A DNA stretch of 8,310 bases, taken from positions 1-8,310 of the forward strand of contig CARFEX010000001.1 in assembly GCA_948971535.1 (NCBI GenBank), in the 5' to 3' direction. The number at the start of each line of letters is the position of its first letter. Within the stretch, counting starts at the first letter, position 1. The notes beneath the pieces are model-generated. The model ran no database searches. It had not been told where the DNA came from and saw only the letters and a list, made by a program, of their open reading frames with translations. Position numbers and translations under genes: made by a program. This document shows positions 1-6,485 of this stretch, piece by piece. This stretch comes from an uncultured Eubacteriales bacterium (GTDB lineage Bacteria; Bacillota; Clostridia; Christensenellales; UBA1242).

Positions 1-1279
1 TTTCACCAAAATTGTTTTCTTCTGTTATGTTTAGACTCACCTCATTATCACCCTCTTCTTCAATATTTCTTAGTATCTTATTAAGCGGATTGTTATCTAC
101 TTTGTCCTTATCAGTTTTTTCTTCTATACCTTTATTATTTTTTTCTTCTTTTGATTTAGTTATATACGAACCAGACTTCTTCTTTTCGCCTTTCTTTTTA
201 TCATCTTTACCTTTATCTTTTTTCTCTCCGCTTTTCTTATCAGCTTTTTTTGTTGCCTTTTTAACCTTTGAGCCACCTGAACTTTTACCACTTGAACCTT
301 TGCTACCTGAAGCTTTACTTGGTTCTTTTTTCTTATCCAAGCCTTTTGGTCTATTTTCTTGCACCATTTCTGAATAGGTTTTGCGAAGCTTTTCCACCTG
401 TTTTACAGGGTCAATAAAATCTTTTAAGTTCTTTATAACTTCCTCTTTATTCAATGGCAATTTATCAAAACCACCATTTTCTTCAATCACTTGGTCAAGC
501 AAAGCTCTCATGAAAGTAAACTTTTTGTTTACTTTAAATTGATAATCAAAATTATTTTTAAACTTTCCTTTCTTTTCTTTATTTTCTATAGGTTCACCTT
601 GTTGCTGTTCAAACTGTTCTTGCAGTTTTTTAAATGTTTCAAGTATAACTTGTCCTTTTCCGCCTGCCTTTTCTAGCATTTCAAGCATTCTTAAAACATA
701 GATTTGCGAGCCTAGTTCTATAAGTTCGTCTAAGAATATTCCATTATCTTTTTGCCCCTGCATGAGAATAGCAAGCTGAGGAACATCAACTTCCAATACC
801 CCTCTCACACTATCAACTAAGTTAAACACTTCCTTAACTTTAGCATTGAAGAAACTATCAAAATCCGTCTGATAGGAAGCAATAAAGCTCTTAAATGTTC
901 CCCTTTGACCTCTGAATAAATAATCTTCTAATAAATATAAAGTGGCCTCACCCTTGTTATTGTCTAATCGTTCAATTTCAACAACGAAATTAAAGGCTTT
1001 ATCCATATAAGAGTTTGACGCATAAAATACACCTTCACCAAACTCTGCTATTTCTTTTTCCATATCTACTAAATCTTGCTTTATTTCATCTAGTAAATAG
1101 TATTTTCCATTGTCATCAAATTTTCCAACAAGTTTATTCTTGTCAATAAATTCTCTCAAAGAGATTTTATAATAATCTATTATTGTTGGATCTGTAATAA
1201 CTTCATCTCTTGAAAAAAGTTTAAACTCATATTTTTTCTCTGCAACCTTTTCGGTGCTTTCAACTTTTTTTTCTTCCAT
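1..1279 (-). CDS. Unrecognised protein with Lys/Ser/Gly-rich linker (C-terminus outside window)
   Basis: An uninterrupted reading frame of 426 codons runs from an ATG at 1279 leftward off the window, so the C-terminus is missing. I do not recognise a family. Residues 1-310 look globular, soluble and mostly helical, with Glu/Lys-rich stretches and no signal peptide or membrane segment. A Gln/Glu patch lies near 219-232. Residues about 311-395 form a low-complexity linker, first Ser/Gly/Lys (322-338) and then almost only Lys with Asp/Glu/Gly (339-370). A more ordinary acidic segment resumes by 396, so another domain probably follows. No Shine-Dalgarno precedes the ATG, and the next in-frame Met is at residue 73. 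A -10 TATAAT ends six bases upstream, hinting at a leaderless transcript. The basic linker could bind nucleic acid or tether domains, but that is a guess. The frame is surely coding; function is unknown. Confidence 0.85.
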   Translation of the reverse strand, partial: MEEKKVESTEKVAEKKYEFKLFSRDEVITDPTIIDYYKISLREFIDKNKLVGKFDDNGKYYLLDEIKQDLVDMEKEIAEFGEGVFYASNSYMDKAFNFVVEIERLDNNKGEATLYLLEDYLFRGQRGTFKSFIASYQTDFDSFFNAKVKEVFNLVDSVRGVLEVDVPQLAILMQGQKDNGIFLDELIELGSQIYVLRMLEMLEKAGGKGQVILETFKKLQEQFEQQQGEPIENKEKKGKFKNNFDYQFKVNKKFTFMRALLDQVIEENGGFDKLPLNKEEVIKNLKDFIDPVKQVEKLRKTYSEMVQENRPKGLDKKKEPSKASGSKGSSGKSSGGSKVKKATKKADKKSGEKKDKGKDDKKKGEKKKSGSYITKSKEEKNNKGIEEKTDKDKVDNNPLNKILRNIEEEGDNEVSLNITEENNFGE

Positions 1280-1285
1280 GTCAAA

Positions 1286-1314
1286 ATTATACAACTTATT
1301 TTTATAAAAGGCAA
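1286..1314 (-). promoter_or_regulatory. Promoter of the leftward unrecognised gene, abutting its start codon
   Basis: On the minus strand, TTGCCT (complement of 1309-1314) and TATAAT (complement of 1286-1291) are 17 bases apart. The -10 box ends six bases before the ATG at 1279, so the expected transcription start falls on or next to the ATG. The -10 is consensus; the -35 matches four of six positions. Confidence 0.6.
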
Positions 1315-1341
1315 GATAATTTCAAAACAAAAAATGTATGC

Positions 1342-1650
1342 TTATTTTTTTAGATAGCTTACACAAAATGGCTTTTCAGCTATTGCATTCACTGTTATCC
1401 CGTTTGATACACATTTTCCTTCTTTGTTAAAAAGACAATTTGTGCAACAATCTATTGCCATAGTTTTGCTATCTCGCTGTGGAGCATAGTTTGGAACTTC
1501 TTCAAATAATGATTTTGTAACATCTTTTTTTTCTCTACCACTATCTTCATAAGTTGAACAAAGCACCTGCTTATCTATGAGTATACCTTTTGCCATACAT
1601 GTATATCTATCATTATACTTACATTCAGTCTTTCTACATCTTATATCCAT
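1342..1650 (-). CDS. DUF1540 protein with two Cys-rich repeats
   Basis: This 102-residue protein carries two copies of the small Cys motif typical of DUF1540 proteins in Clostridia. Repeat 1 has Cys5, Cys10, Cys18 and Cys31, with the CKYN and CSTY signatures. Repeat 2 has Cys68/69, Cys72, Cys80 and Cys96, with CLFN and CVSY. The linker includes the YAPQRD segment around residues 55-60. Four cysteines per repeat suggest metal binding, probably zinc, but this is inferred and the family function is not established. There is no signal peptide or membrane segment, so it is probably cytoplasmic. The start is supported by AGAGGTG ending just before a short A-rich spacer to the ATG. It is divergent from rplI, with 83 bases between the two starts, and lies 62 bases upstream of the next leftward gene, which has its own promoter. 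Confidence 0.88.
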   Translation of the reverse strand: MDIRCRKTECKYNDRYTCMAKGILIDKQVLCSTYEDSGREKKDVTKSLFEEVPNYAPQRDSKTMAIDCCTNCLFNKEGKCVSNGITVNAIAEKPFCVSYLKK

Positions 1651-1681
1651 TTTACACCTCTTTTATCTTATTGCCTTTTGT

Positions 1682-1711
1682 TTGACAATTTATCCATAAA
1701 TATTGTACAAT
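1682..1711 (+). promoter_or_regulatory. rplI promoter
   Basis: Consensus -35 TTGACA (1682-1687) and -10 TACAAT (1706-1711) are 18 bases apart, 22 bases before the rplI ATG. The predicted transcription start is near 1718, leaving a short leader that carries the ribosome binding site. Confidence 0.8.
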
Positions 1712-1713
1712 AT
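1700..1713. promoter_or_regulatory. 14-bp perfect palindrome over the rplI -10 box
   Basis: ATATTGTACAATAT is its own reverse complement, so a TACAAT hexamer is present on both strands (plus 1706-1711; minus complement of 1702-1707). It lies between the divergent DUF1540 gene and rplI. It could act as a shared bidirectional -10 or as an operator. A good -35 for the minus-strand copy is not visible. Confidence 0.45.
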
Positions 1714-1733
1714 GCCTATCAAAGGAGAAAAAT

Positions 1734-2177
1734 ATGAAAGTAGTTTTACTTAAAGACGTGAAAGGAACAGGTAAAAAAGGTGAAATTAAAGAAGTTTCAG
1801 ACGGTTTTGCAAGAAACTTTTTATTAAAGAATGGCTCAGCAAAAATAGCAGATAACTCAGCAATAAGTGAAAACAGCAATAAAAAATCAGCCAACGATTT
1901 TCATAAAGAAGTAGAAAGACAGGAAGCTCAAACTCTTGCAAATAAAATTAAAGGTGTAACGGTAGAACTTACTCTTAAATGTGGAGAAAACGGAAAAACT
2001 TTTGGTTCAATTACAGCAAAGGAAATAGGCGAAGCACTTGCTAAACTAGGTTTAAATATTGACAAACGAAAAATTGAAATCAAAGAACCCATCAAAACAA
2101 TTGGCTCATATCAAGTTATAGCAAAAGTTTATACGGATATTTCGGCTAAATTTAATGTAAATGTAACAATTGCATAA
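1734..2177 (+). CDS. rplI: 50S ribosomal protein L9
   Basis: Ribosomal protein L9 binds 23S rRNA at the base of the L1 stalk in the large subunit. At 147 residues it has the family's usual length and both domains. The N-terminal rRNA-binding domain is at residues 1-39, with the signature GTGKKGEIKEVSDGFARNFL. A charged connecting helix spans about 40-75. The C-terminal domain spans about 76-147 and includes the usual KTFGSIT segment. The start is fixed by AAAGGAG at 1721-1727, six bases before the ATG, and by a near-consensus promoter. In many Bacillota rplI sits with rpsF, ssb, rpsR or dnaB. None is next to it here; its neighbours are a DUF1540 gene and a lipid kinase. No terminator follows, so read-through into the kinase gene is likely. 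Confidence 0.97.
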   Translation: MKVVLLKDVKGTGKKGEIKEVSDGFARNFLLKNGSAKIADNSAISENSNKKSANDFHKEVERQEAQTLANKIKGVTVELTLKCGENGKTFGSITAKEIGEALAKLGLNIDKRKIEIKEPIKTIGSYQVIAKVYTDISAKFNVNVTIA

Positions 2178-2195
2178 TAAAATGCTTAATAACTT

Positions 2196-2247
2196 TTGAC
2201 AAATCTACATAAGATATTGAAAATGTTTCCTACAAATTGGATATACT
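2196..2247 (+). promoter_or_regulatory. Possible promoter region before the lipid kinase
   Basis: Two partial promoters overlap between rplI and the kinase. A consensus TTGACA (2196-2201) is followed after 17 bases only by a poor -10 (GAAAAT, 2219-2224). Alternatively TTGAAA (2217-2222) precedes TATACT (2242-2247) with a long 19-base spacer, which would start transcription about six bases before the ATG. Neither is convincing alone, and read-through from rplI is also possible. Confidence 0.35.
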
Positions 2248-2260
2248 TTGATAAAATAAT

Positions 2261-3199
2261 ATGAAATGTTTATATATTTACAATCCAAAAAGCGGAAAGA
2301 TGCAAAACGAAAGTCTTGCAAACTTTATTCAAAAAAAATTAAAGACCTGTTTTCAAGAAGTTGCTATAAAACCTACTCAAAAGCAAGGTGATGCAGGTCT
2401 TTTTGCTAGTGATGCTTGTGGGAAATATGACAGCTTGGTAGTTGCTGGTGGTGACGGAACAATAAATGAAGTTATTAACGCAATAGCTACAAAAGCTAAT
2501 CGACCTAATATTGGTATAATCCCTACAGGTACAGCAAATGACCTAGCACATTCACTCAAAATTCCAAACAATATCAATAAGGCTTTAAAAATAATACTAA
2601 AAGGTGAAACTATTTCTCATGATATTTTTAGAATAAACAATAGGTATGGTATCTACGTTTGCGCATTTGGAATTTTCACAAAAGCATCTTACCAAACTGA
2701 ACAAATAGAAAAAAAGAAACTCGGTTATCTTGCCTATGTAAAGTTTGGTATAAAAGAACTTTTTTCATCAAATTCATTCAAAGTTTCAATCCAAACAGAA
2801 GATACCACTATAACCGGTGATTATGCATTGGGACTAATTACAAACAGCAGATATGTCGCAGGGCAAAAGGTTAATGGCAAAGCAAATCTTTCTGACGGAT
2901 ATGTAGATATCGTGCTTGTTGAAGCAACAAAGAAAAAAGTTACAATAAAACCTCTTATGAAAATTGCAAAATTATTCATGCTAGGTATAAACAATTTGAA
3001 TAAATTTGACCATTGCAAGTTAATGCATTTAAATAAATTTCGTGTCATCCTCGCAGATGACATCACAACTAATATAGACGGTGAAAAGGGCGAGAACGGC
3101 AGTTTTGAGTTTGAAGTCTTACCAAAGCATGTGGAAATTTATGTAAAAAGTAAAAATAACTCCCCTTTCAAAGAAATTGTAAAAAGAAAAACAACTTGA
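2261..3199 (+). CDS. Diacylglycerol kinase family lipid kinase (YegS/BmrU/LCB5 type)
   Basis: The 312-residue product is a full-length soluble lipid kinase of the DAGK catalytic family. Such enzymes use ATP to phosphorylate the hydroxyl of diacylglycerol or a related lipid at the inner face of the membrane. Visible motifs are NPKSGK at 8-13, the nucleotide-binding GGDGT at 63-67 followed by INEV, PTGTANDLA at 88-96, DGYVDIV at 212-218 and NIDGE at 271-275. By analogy with characterised members the last motif should hold the catalytic acid. The substrate cannot be read from sequence; diacylglycerol is the commonest in this group, but members with other lipids exist. No Shine-Dalgarno precedes the ATG, although MKCLYIYNPKSGK is the expected family N-terminus, so the start is right. 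It follows rplI by 83 bases and converges on the PAP2 gene. Its stop codon lies inside the terminator stem. Confidence 0.93.
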   Translation: MKCLYIYNPKSGKMQNESLANFIQKKLKTCFQEVAIKPTQKQGDAGLFASDACGKYDSLVVAGGDGTINEVINAIATKANRPNIGIIPTGTANDLAHSLKIPNNINKALKIILKGETISHDIFRINNRYGIYVCAFGIFTKASYQTEQIEKKKLGYLAYVKFGIKELFSSNSFKVSIQTEDTTITGDYALGLITNSRYVAGQKVNGKANLSDGYVDIVLVEATKKKVTIKPLMKIAKLFMLGINNLNKFDHCKLMHLNKFRVILADDITTNIDGEKGENGSFEFEVLPKHVEIYVKSKNNSPFKEIVKRKTT

Positions 3200-3216
3200 A
3201 TTTAAGTTGTTTTTTT
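3187..3216. terminator. Bidirectional terminator between kinase and PAP2 genes
   Basis: Stem AACAACTT (3190-3197) pairs with AAGTTGTT (3204-3211) around a six-base loop. Flanking A and T tracts extend the helix and provide a U-tract on either strand. The kinase stop codon (3197-3199) overlaps the stem. It can end both the rightward kinase and the leftward PAP2 transcript, whose stop is at 3222. Confidence 0.85.
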
Positions 3217-3221
3217 ACAGA

Positions 3222-3947
3222 CTATTCAATTTTCTTTTTAAATTTACTCTCTATCTTGTCTACCAATTTTTCAAGTTTTGAACCTAGATTAAATTTATTG
3301 CAAATAAAGAAAGTGAGTTCTGCAAGTGTAACTGCCGATATTAGATCAACAATATAATGTTGCTTTGTAAACTGAGTTGCAAGCAAAATTAAAATGTCCA
3401 TTATAAGAATACCAATTCTATTTGCTATATGAATGTTTTTTTGTTGTCTTACTGCCAAATAGCAAAATGCACTCAAAAGACAATGTATACTTGGAAAACA
3501 TCCAAAAGGCACATATCCTCCATCAAATAGATAAAAGTTGCCAATAAATTTATCTATAGGATTATCGCTATTTAACATTTCATCAATAGGTCTTTTTATA
3601 GTTGTAGGCATAAAACAATAGATTACCGCCACCACAAAGAAACTAATCATTACAGCTACAAACCAATTGCAAAACCTTTTTTTATTTTTAGCAGCTATTA
3701 TAGGTGCTACAATCCAGTATGGATAAGATAAGAAATATGGAATAAAGAATATCTTTACGAGTGGAACTTTATCATCAAAACCTTGTATTGTAAAATCATA
3801 AACTTTAAAATGAACAGCAATATATCTAGTAAGCCAGTAAACTATGCAATCGACAGCCATAATAATTGCAACCAAAACAAGCGCATACCAATATCTAGCA
3901 AACCAATTTCTAAACTTTTCTTTAAAACTTGTTTTATTTTCTTTCAT
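3222..3947 (-). CDS. PAP2-family membrane phosphatase (Aur1/PAP2_3-like)
   Basis: PAP2 enzymes remove or transfer phosphate from lipid phosphates at the membrane. I place the start at the ATG at 3947 (241 residues): GGAG lies seven bases upstream of it, whereas the in-frame ATG at 3962 lacks such a site. About six membrane segments are visible (roughly 20-42, 65-85, 94-113, 155-167, 178-193, 201-217). Catalytic motifs are KRP at 118-120, PSIH at 152-155 (His155) and TKQHYIVD at 194-201, where His197 and Asp201 form the third motif. Thr-Lys replaces the Ser-Arg of classical PAP2 proteins, as is common in the Aur1-like subgroup. The C-terminus is a basic tail of about 20 residues. It overlaps the upstream YwaF-like gene by 14 bases, so translation is probably coupled. 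Substrate is uncertain: phosphatidate, an isoprenoid phosphate, or a head-group transfer reaction. Confidence 0.9.
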   Translation of the reverse strand: MKENKTSFKEKFRNWFARYWYALVLVAIIMAVDCIVYWLTRYIAVHFKVYDFTIQGFDDKVPLVKIFFIPYFLSYPYWIVAPIIAAKNKKRFCNWFVAVMISFFVVAVIYCFMPTTIKRPIDEMLNSDNPIDKFIGNFYLFDGGYVPFGCFPSIHCLLSAFCYLAVRQQKNIHIANRIGILIMDILILLATQFTKQHYIVDLISAVTLAELTFFICNKFNLGSKLEKLVDKIESKFKKKIE

Positions 3948-4698
3948 CTTTGTTCTCCACATTCTTTTTACAATATTTGATTATGGTTGGAATATGAAAA
4001 ACTGACACAACACATACGAAAATAAATATATATAACAAGATAATATAAATTGCATTTGGCATTGCTGAACTAACGAGTTCAATAGGAGTTCCTATTCCAC
4101 CATTAAGATAGCAGTAGTCAAAGCCCCAAACTTTATCAACTATAATAGCAGGTACAAACATGATAGCAAGAGGTATCATAAATCTATATAAATCTCTAAT
4201 GTCAGGTTTATAATATTTGGTCATCCAAATTAAACATGAAACAAAAAGCATAAGTAAGTGGAACCCAAGAGTTCTAACTCCGACAAAACTCCAAACTGGG
4301 TATGAATTTAAATTAACGTTTATAATAAGCCCCATAAGTCCTGCAAAAATATTCATGGTAGCAAGATATGAGTAGCATGTTTGTTTAACTTTTTTATTTT
4401 TGCAAAAAACAGCTGTGGCTAACGTCATGTAAAAAAGTGAGCAAAAGTATAATGGCAAAGTTGATGCAAAATGCAAAGTCCCTGTTACGCAAAGTTCCCA
4501 AATCCAGTAAATAGGGTCAACTATCAAACCTAAAATAGCACACACAATAAGTATTTTTTCAACTTTCTTATGTTCCAGTTTTCTTAAGAAAAAGCAAGCT
4601 AAAACAATAGCAAGCAAACCAAAAACAATTATTAATATATGTGCTAGGTTTAACATTTTAAAATTACCTTCTGGAAGATACTCAAAAAAGCCTACCAT
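3934..4698 (-). CDS. YwaF/TMEM164-family integral membrane protein
   Basis: This 254-residue protein has about seven membrane segments (roughly 18-38, 48-70, 74-98, 109-127, 143-159, 173-190, 216-236). It resembles the bacterial YwaF group (TIGR02206), related to eukaryotic TMEM164. Supporting features are the LPLYFC motif at 81-86 with Cys86, the segment with His147 in GFHLL, and GFDYCYL at 192-198 before a GTP turn. Human TMEM164 has been reported as a cysteine-dependent acyltransferase acting on ether phospholipids; whether bacterial members share this is unknown. The start at 4698 is set by GAGGTGG six bases upstream. The longer frame from 4728 would begin upstream of the predicted transcription start. 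It is the first gene of a two-gene operon with the PAP2 phosphatase, overlapping it by 14 bases, which points to linked work on membrane lipids. Confidence 0.78.
   Translation of the reverse strand: MVGFFEYLPEGNFKMLNLAHILIIVFGLLAIVLACFFLRKLEHKKVEKILIVCAILGLIVDPIYWIWELCVTGTLHFASTLPLYFCSLFYMTLATAVFCKNKKVKQTCYSYLATMNIFAGLMGLIINVNLNSYPVWSFVGVRTLGFHLLMLFVSCLIWMTKYYKPDIRDLYRFMIPLAIMFVPAIIVDKVWGFDYCYLNGGIGTPIELVSSAMPNAIYIILLYIFIFVCVVSVFHIPTIIKYCKKNVENKDERK
3955..3958 (-). promoter_or_regulatory. Ribosome binding site that sets the PAP2 start
   Basis: GGAG on the minus strand sits seven bases before the ATG at 3947 and inside the 3' end of the YwaF-like gene. It favours 3947 over the in-frame ATG at 3962, which would itself overlap this site. 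Confidence 0.7.
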
Positions 4699-4703
4699 TT
4701 TCA

Positions 4704-4710
4704 CCACCTC
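4704..4710 (-). promoter_or_regulatory. Strong ribosome binding site of the YwaF-like gene
   Basis: GAGGTGG on the minus strand, with a short spacer to the ATG at 4698. It decides the start against the in-frame ATG at 4728. Confidence 0.8.
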
Positions 4711-4718
4711 AAGTACTA

Positions 4719-4747
4719 ATAATAGCACAAAACGATAAAACTTTCAA
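4719..4747 (-). promoter_or_regulatory. Promoter of the YwaF-PAP2 operon
   Basis: On the minus strand TTGAAA (complement of 4742-4747) and TATTAT (complement of 4719-4724) are 17 bases apart. A TG dinucleotide gives an extended -10 (TGCTATTAT). The predicted transcription start is near 4712, leaving a leader of about 14 bases that contains the ribosome binding site. Confidence 0.78.
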
Positions 4748-4768
4748 TTCTTTTTAATAAACATACGC

Positions 4769-4796
4769 TTGACTTTTTAAAAAAAATTGATAAACT
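4769..4796 (+). promoter_or_regulatory. Promoter of the ABC exporter gene, abutting its start codon
   Basis: TTGACT (4769-4774) and TAAACT (4791-4796) are 16 bases apart. The -10 ends six bases before the ATG at 4803, so transcription would begin at or beside the start codon. It is divergent from the YwaF operon promoter, with no overlap of the core boxes. Confidence 0.55.
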
Positions 4797-4802
4797 GAAA
4801 AT

Positions 4803-6476
4803 ATGAAAACTAAAGAAACAAAAAGCAAAGAAAGTATTATAGCCAGTTTGAAATTATTATGGAAATTTTTGGATGTTAAAAAGCGTATCCAATTTGTTTT
4901 TTGTTTTGTATTTTCTCTCTTTACTGGACTGATTAATGTATATATTTCTCTTATACCTGCACTTGTGGTTGCTAAATTAACTGGACAAAGCATGCCATTG
5001 CTTGGTTTTATTGACCTTACACAGCTCGACACAATTCCTTTTTTCATTGTAGTTTTTAGCATAGTTGTCGTAATGTGGGTTTTAGGCATGCTTCACTATC
5101 GCATGATAGATGTTTTTGCACGAAAATGCATGTGCCTAGTCAATCAAAAGGTTCAAGACATATTGCTATTAGAACGCAAAAATATGGATATAGGTATGAC
5201 TATAGGTGAAGCTAACTATATCGCAAAATGCTCAGTGGATAATATCTATGAAATAATTGAACCTTTTTGCTGGAACTTGTTTAACACTATAGTTACAGTC
5301 GTTGCTACTATCATTCAAGTTTTTACTGTAAGTTGGATAATCGGATTATTGGAAATCGCAAGTGTAACTTTAATTTGTTTAAGCGTTTTTGTCAGAACAA
5401 AACTCCAAATACCAGTGGTATCCAAAATTGAAAAAACTAGCGCTAAAATTGGCAATCATTTTTTAATGACGCTGACTAATATGCCAATGATTGTTATGCT
5501 TCGTTCTAAAAAGCGAGAAAAAGAAGAGCTAGAAAATCTTAACAACTCTTATCTTAAATCACATATCAAAAGAGCTAATATTTGTTTTTTTTACTGGGTC
5601 GCGATATTAACTATCGAGTATTCCATGATTGCTATAATGTGCATTGCATTTTTCCTAACCTCAAACAGCCCTAACCTAGCCTCAGAAACTACAATGATAA
5701 TCAGCATGACTTTGTCCGTCTATTCAAAATCTGAGGATTGGGGTTGGCAAATCAGCAACATTCAATCTGCATCAATCAAACTATGTAACCTTAAAAGACT
5801 TTACCCACAAAAAACACAGCTTATATCAAGCTCAAATCAAGAAGTTTTAGAAATAAAAAACAAACCAATCCGAACATTAACTGTAAAAGATTACAAAGTT
5901 AAACTTGGCTCTTTTGAAAAGCTTTATAACCAGAAATTTGAAAGCGGAAATATCTATGTTATAAATGGACAAAGTGGGCAAGGCAAGACTACACTAATTA
6001 ATGCAATCTGCGGACTGCGTGAAATAGAAAGTGGACATTTAGTTGTTAATAAAAGACAAAAAGTTTCCTCGCTTTATCAGTACAGAGAAAAAATATCTTA
6101 TTTATTTCAAGACTCAATATTATTTGATAGAAGCCTGCAAGAGAACCTGTCTTATCCAGAATTAGAGCTAAACGAAAAATCAAAAGAACTTGCAAACTTT
6201 TTTGATATGGAAAAACTTTTAAACCGTCCTAACCAAAATTCTACTCTATCTAAAACTCTCTCAGGTGGAGAAAAAAAGAGAGTTGATATAATAAGAACTT
6301 TAAGCAAAGAAAGCGACATTTATCTTCTTGATGAACCTACAAACGACCTTGACCCTACAAATGTAGAAAAAGTACTCCTGCAAATGCAAAGATTAGCTCG
6401 AGAAGGCAAAATAGTTATTACAATTTCGCACGACGCAAGAGTAAGTCAAATCACGCAAAATGTAATTTCACTATAA
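4803..6476 (+). CDS. ABC exporter with fused membrane and ATP-binding domains
   Basis: A 557-residue half-transporter of the type I exporter layout: an N-terminal membrane domain (about 25-310) with roughly six hydrophobic segments, then one ATP-binding domain (about 350-557). The ATPase motifs are intact: Walker A GQSGQGKTT at 389-397, Q-loop Gln436 in YLFQDS, signature LSGGE at 486-490, Walker B IYLLDE with Glu511, D-loop NDLD and His543 in TISHD. It should therefore hydrolyse ATP. With no partner gene adjacent it probably works as a homodimer, exporting a lipid, peptide or drug-like compound; the substrate cannot be read from the sequence. No N-terminal C39 peptidase domain is present. No Shine-Dalgarno is seen before the ATG, and the next Met is at residue 64, inside the membrane domain. 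It is a single-gene unit, divergent from the YwaF-PAP2 operon and ended by its own terminator. Confidence 0.93.
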   Translation: MKTKETKSKESIIASLKLLWKFLDVKKRIQFVFCFVFSLFTGLINVYISLIPALVVAKLTGQSMPLLGFIDLTQLDTIPFFIVVFSIVVVMWVLGMLHYRMIDVFARKCMCLVNQKVQDILLLERKNMDIGMTIGEANYIAKCSVDNIYEIIEPFCWNLFNTIVTVVATIIQVFTVSWIIGLLEIASVTLICLSVFVRTKLQIPVVSKIEKTSAKIGNHFLMTLTNMPMIVMLRSKKREKEELENLNNSYLKSHIKRANICFFYWVAILTIEYSMIAIMCIAFFLTSNSPNLASETTMIISMTLSVYSKSEDWGWQISNIQSASIKLCNLKRLYPQKTQLISSSNQEVLEIKNKPIRTLTVKDYKVKLGSFEKLYNQKFESGNIYVINGQSGQGKTTLINAICGLREIESGHLVVNKRQKVSSLYQYREKISYLFQDSILFDRSLQENLSYPELELNEKSKELANFFDMEKLLNRPNQNSTLSKTLSGGEKKRVDIIRTLSKESDIYLLDEPTNDLDPTNVEKVLLQMQRLAREGKIVITISHDARVSQITQNVISL

Positions 6477-6485
6477 TTAAAACTT

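Noticed and set aside
12..377. Plus-strand open frame rich in Phe, Leu and Ser
   Set aside because: It is the antisense of the Lys/Ser-rich linker of the leftward gene; its composition mirrors that low-complexity DNA, and it lacks a ribosome binding site.
491..676. Plus-strand 61-codon frame
   Set aside because: Lies antisense within the long leftward gene, with biased Phe/Leu composition and no initiation signal.
1329..1351. A/T-only hairpin after the DUF1540 stop as a terminator
   Set aside because: Seven A-T pairs without any G-C pair give a weak stem; not enough to call.
1652..1894. Minus-strand 80-codon frame overlapping the start of rplI
   Set aside because: It covers the rplI promoter and the L9 N-terminal coding region on the opposite strand; L9 is certain.
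2377..3066. Two minus-strand frames (2377-2577 and 2821-3066)
   Set aside because: Both are antisense to the lipid kinase, whose motifs establish the coding strand.
3948..3962. Upstream ATG at 3962 as the PAP2 start
   Set aside because: The GGAG site at 3955-3958 lies downstream of that ATG and is properly spaced for the ATG at 3947.
4699..4728. Upstream ATG at 4728 as the YwaF-like start
   Set aside because: It would precede the predicted transcription start near 4712, while GAGGTGG is ideally spaced for the ATG at 4698.
4754..5089. Minus-strand 111-codon frame
   Set aside because: Antisense to the first membrane segments of the ABC exporter and spans its promoter; no supporting signal.
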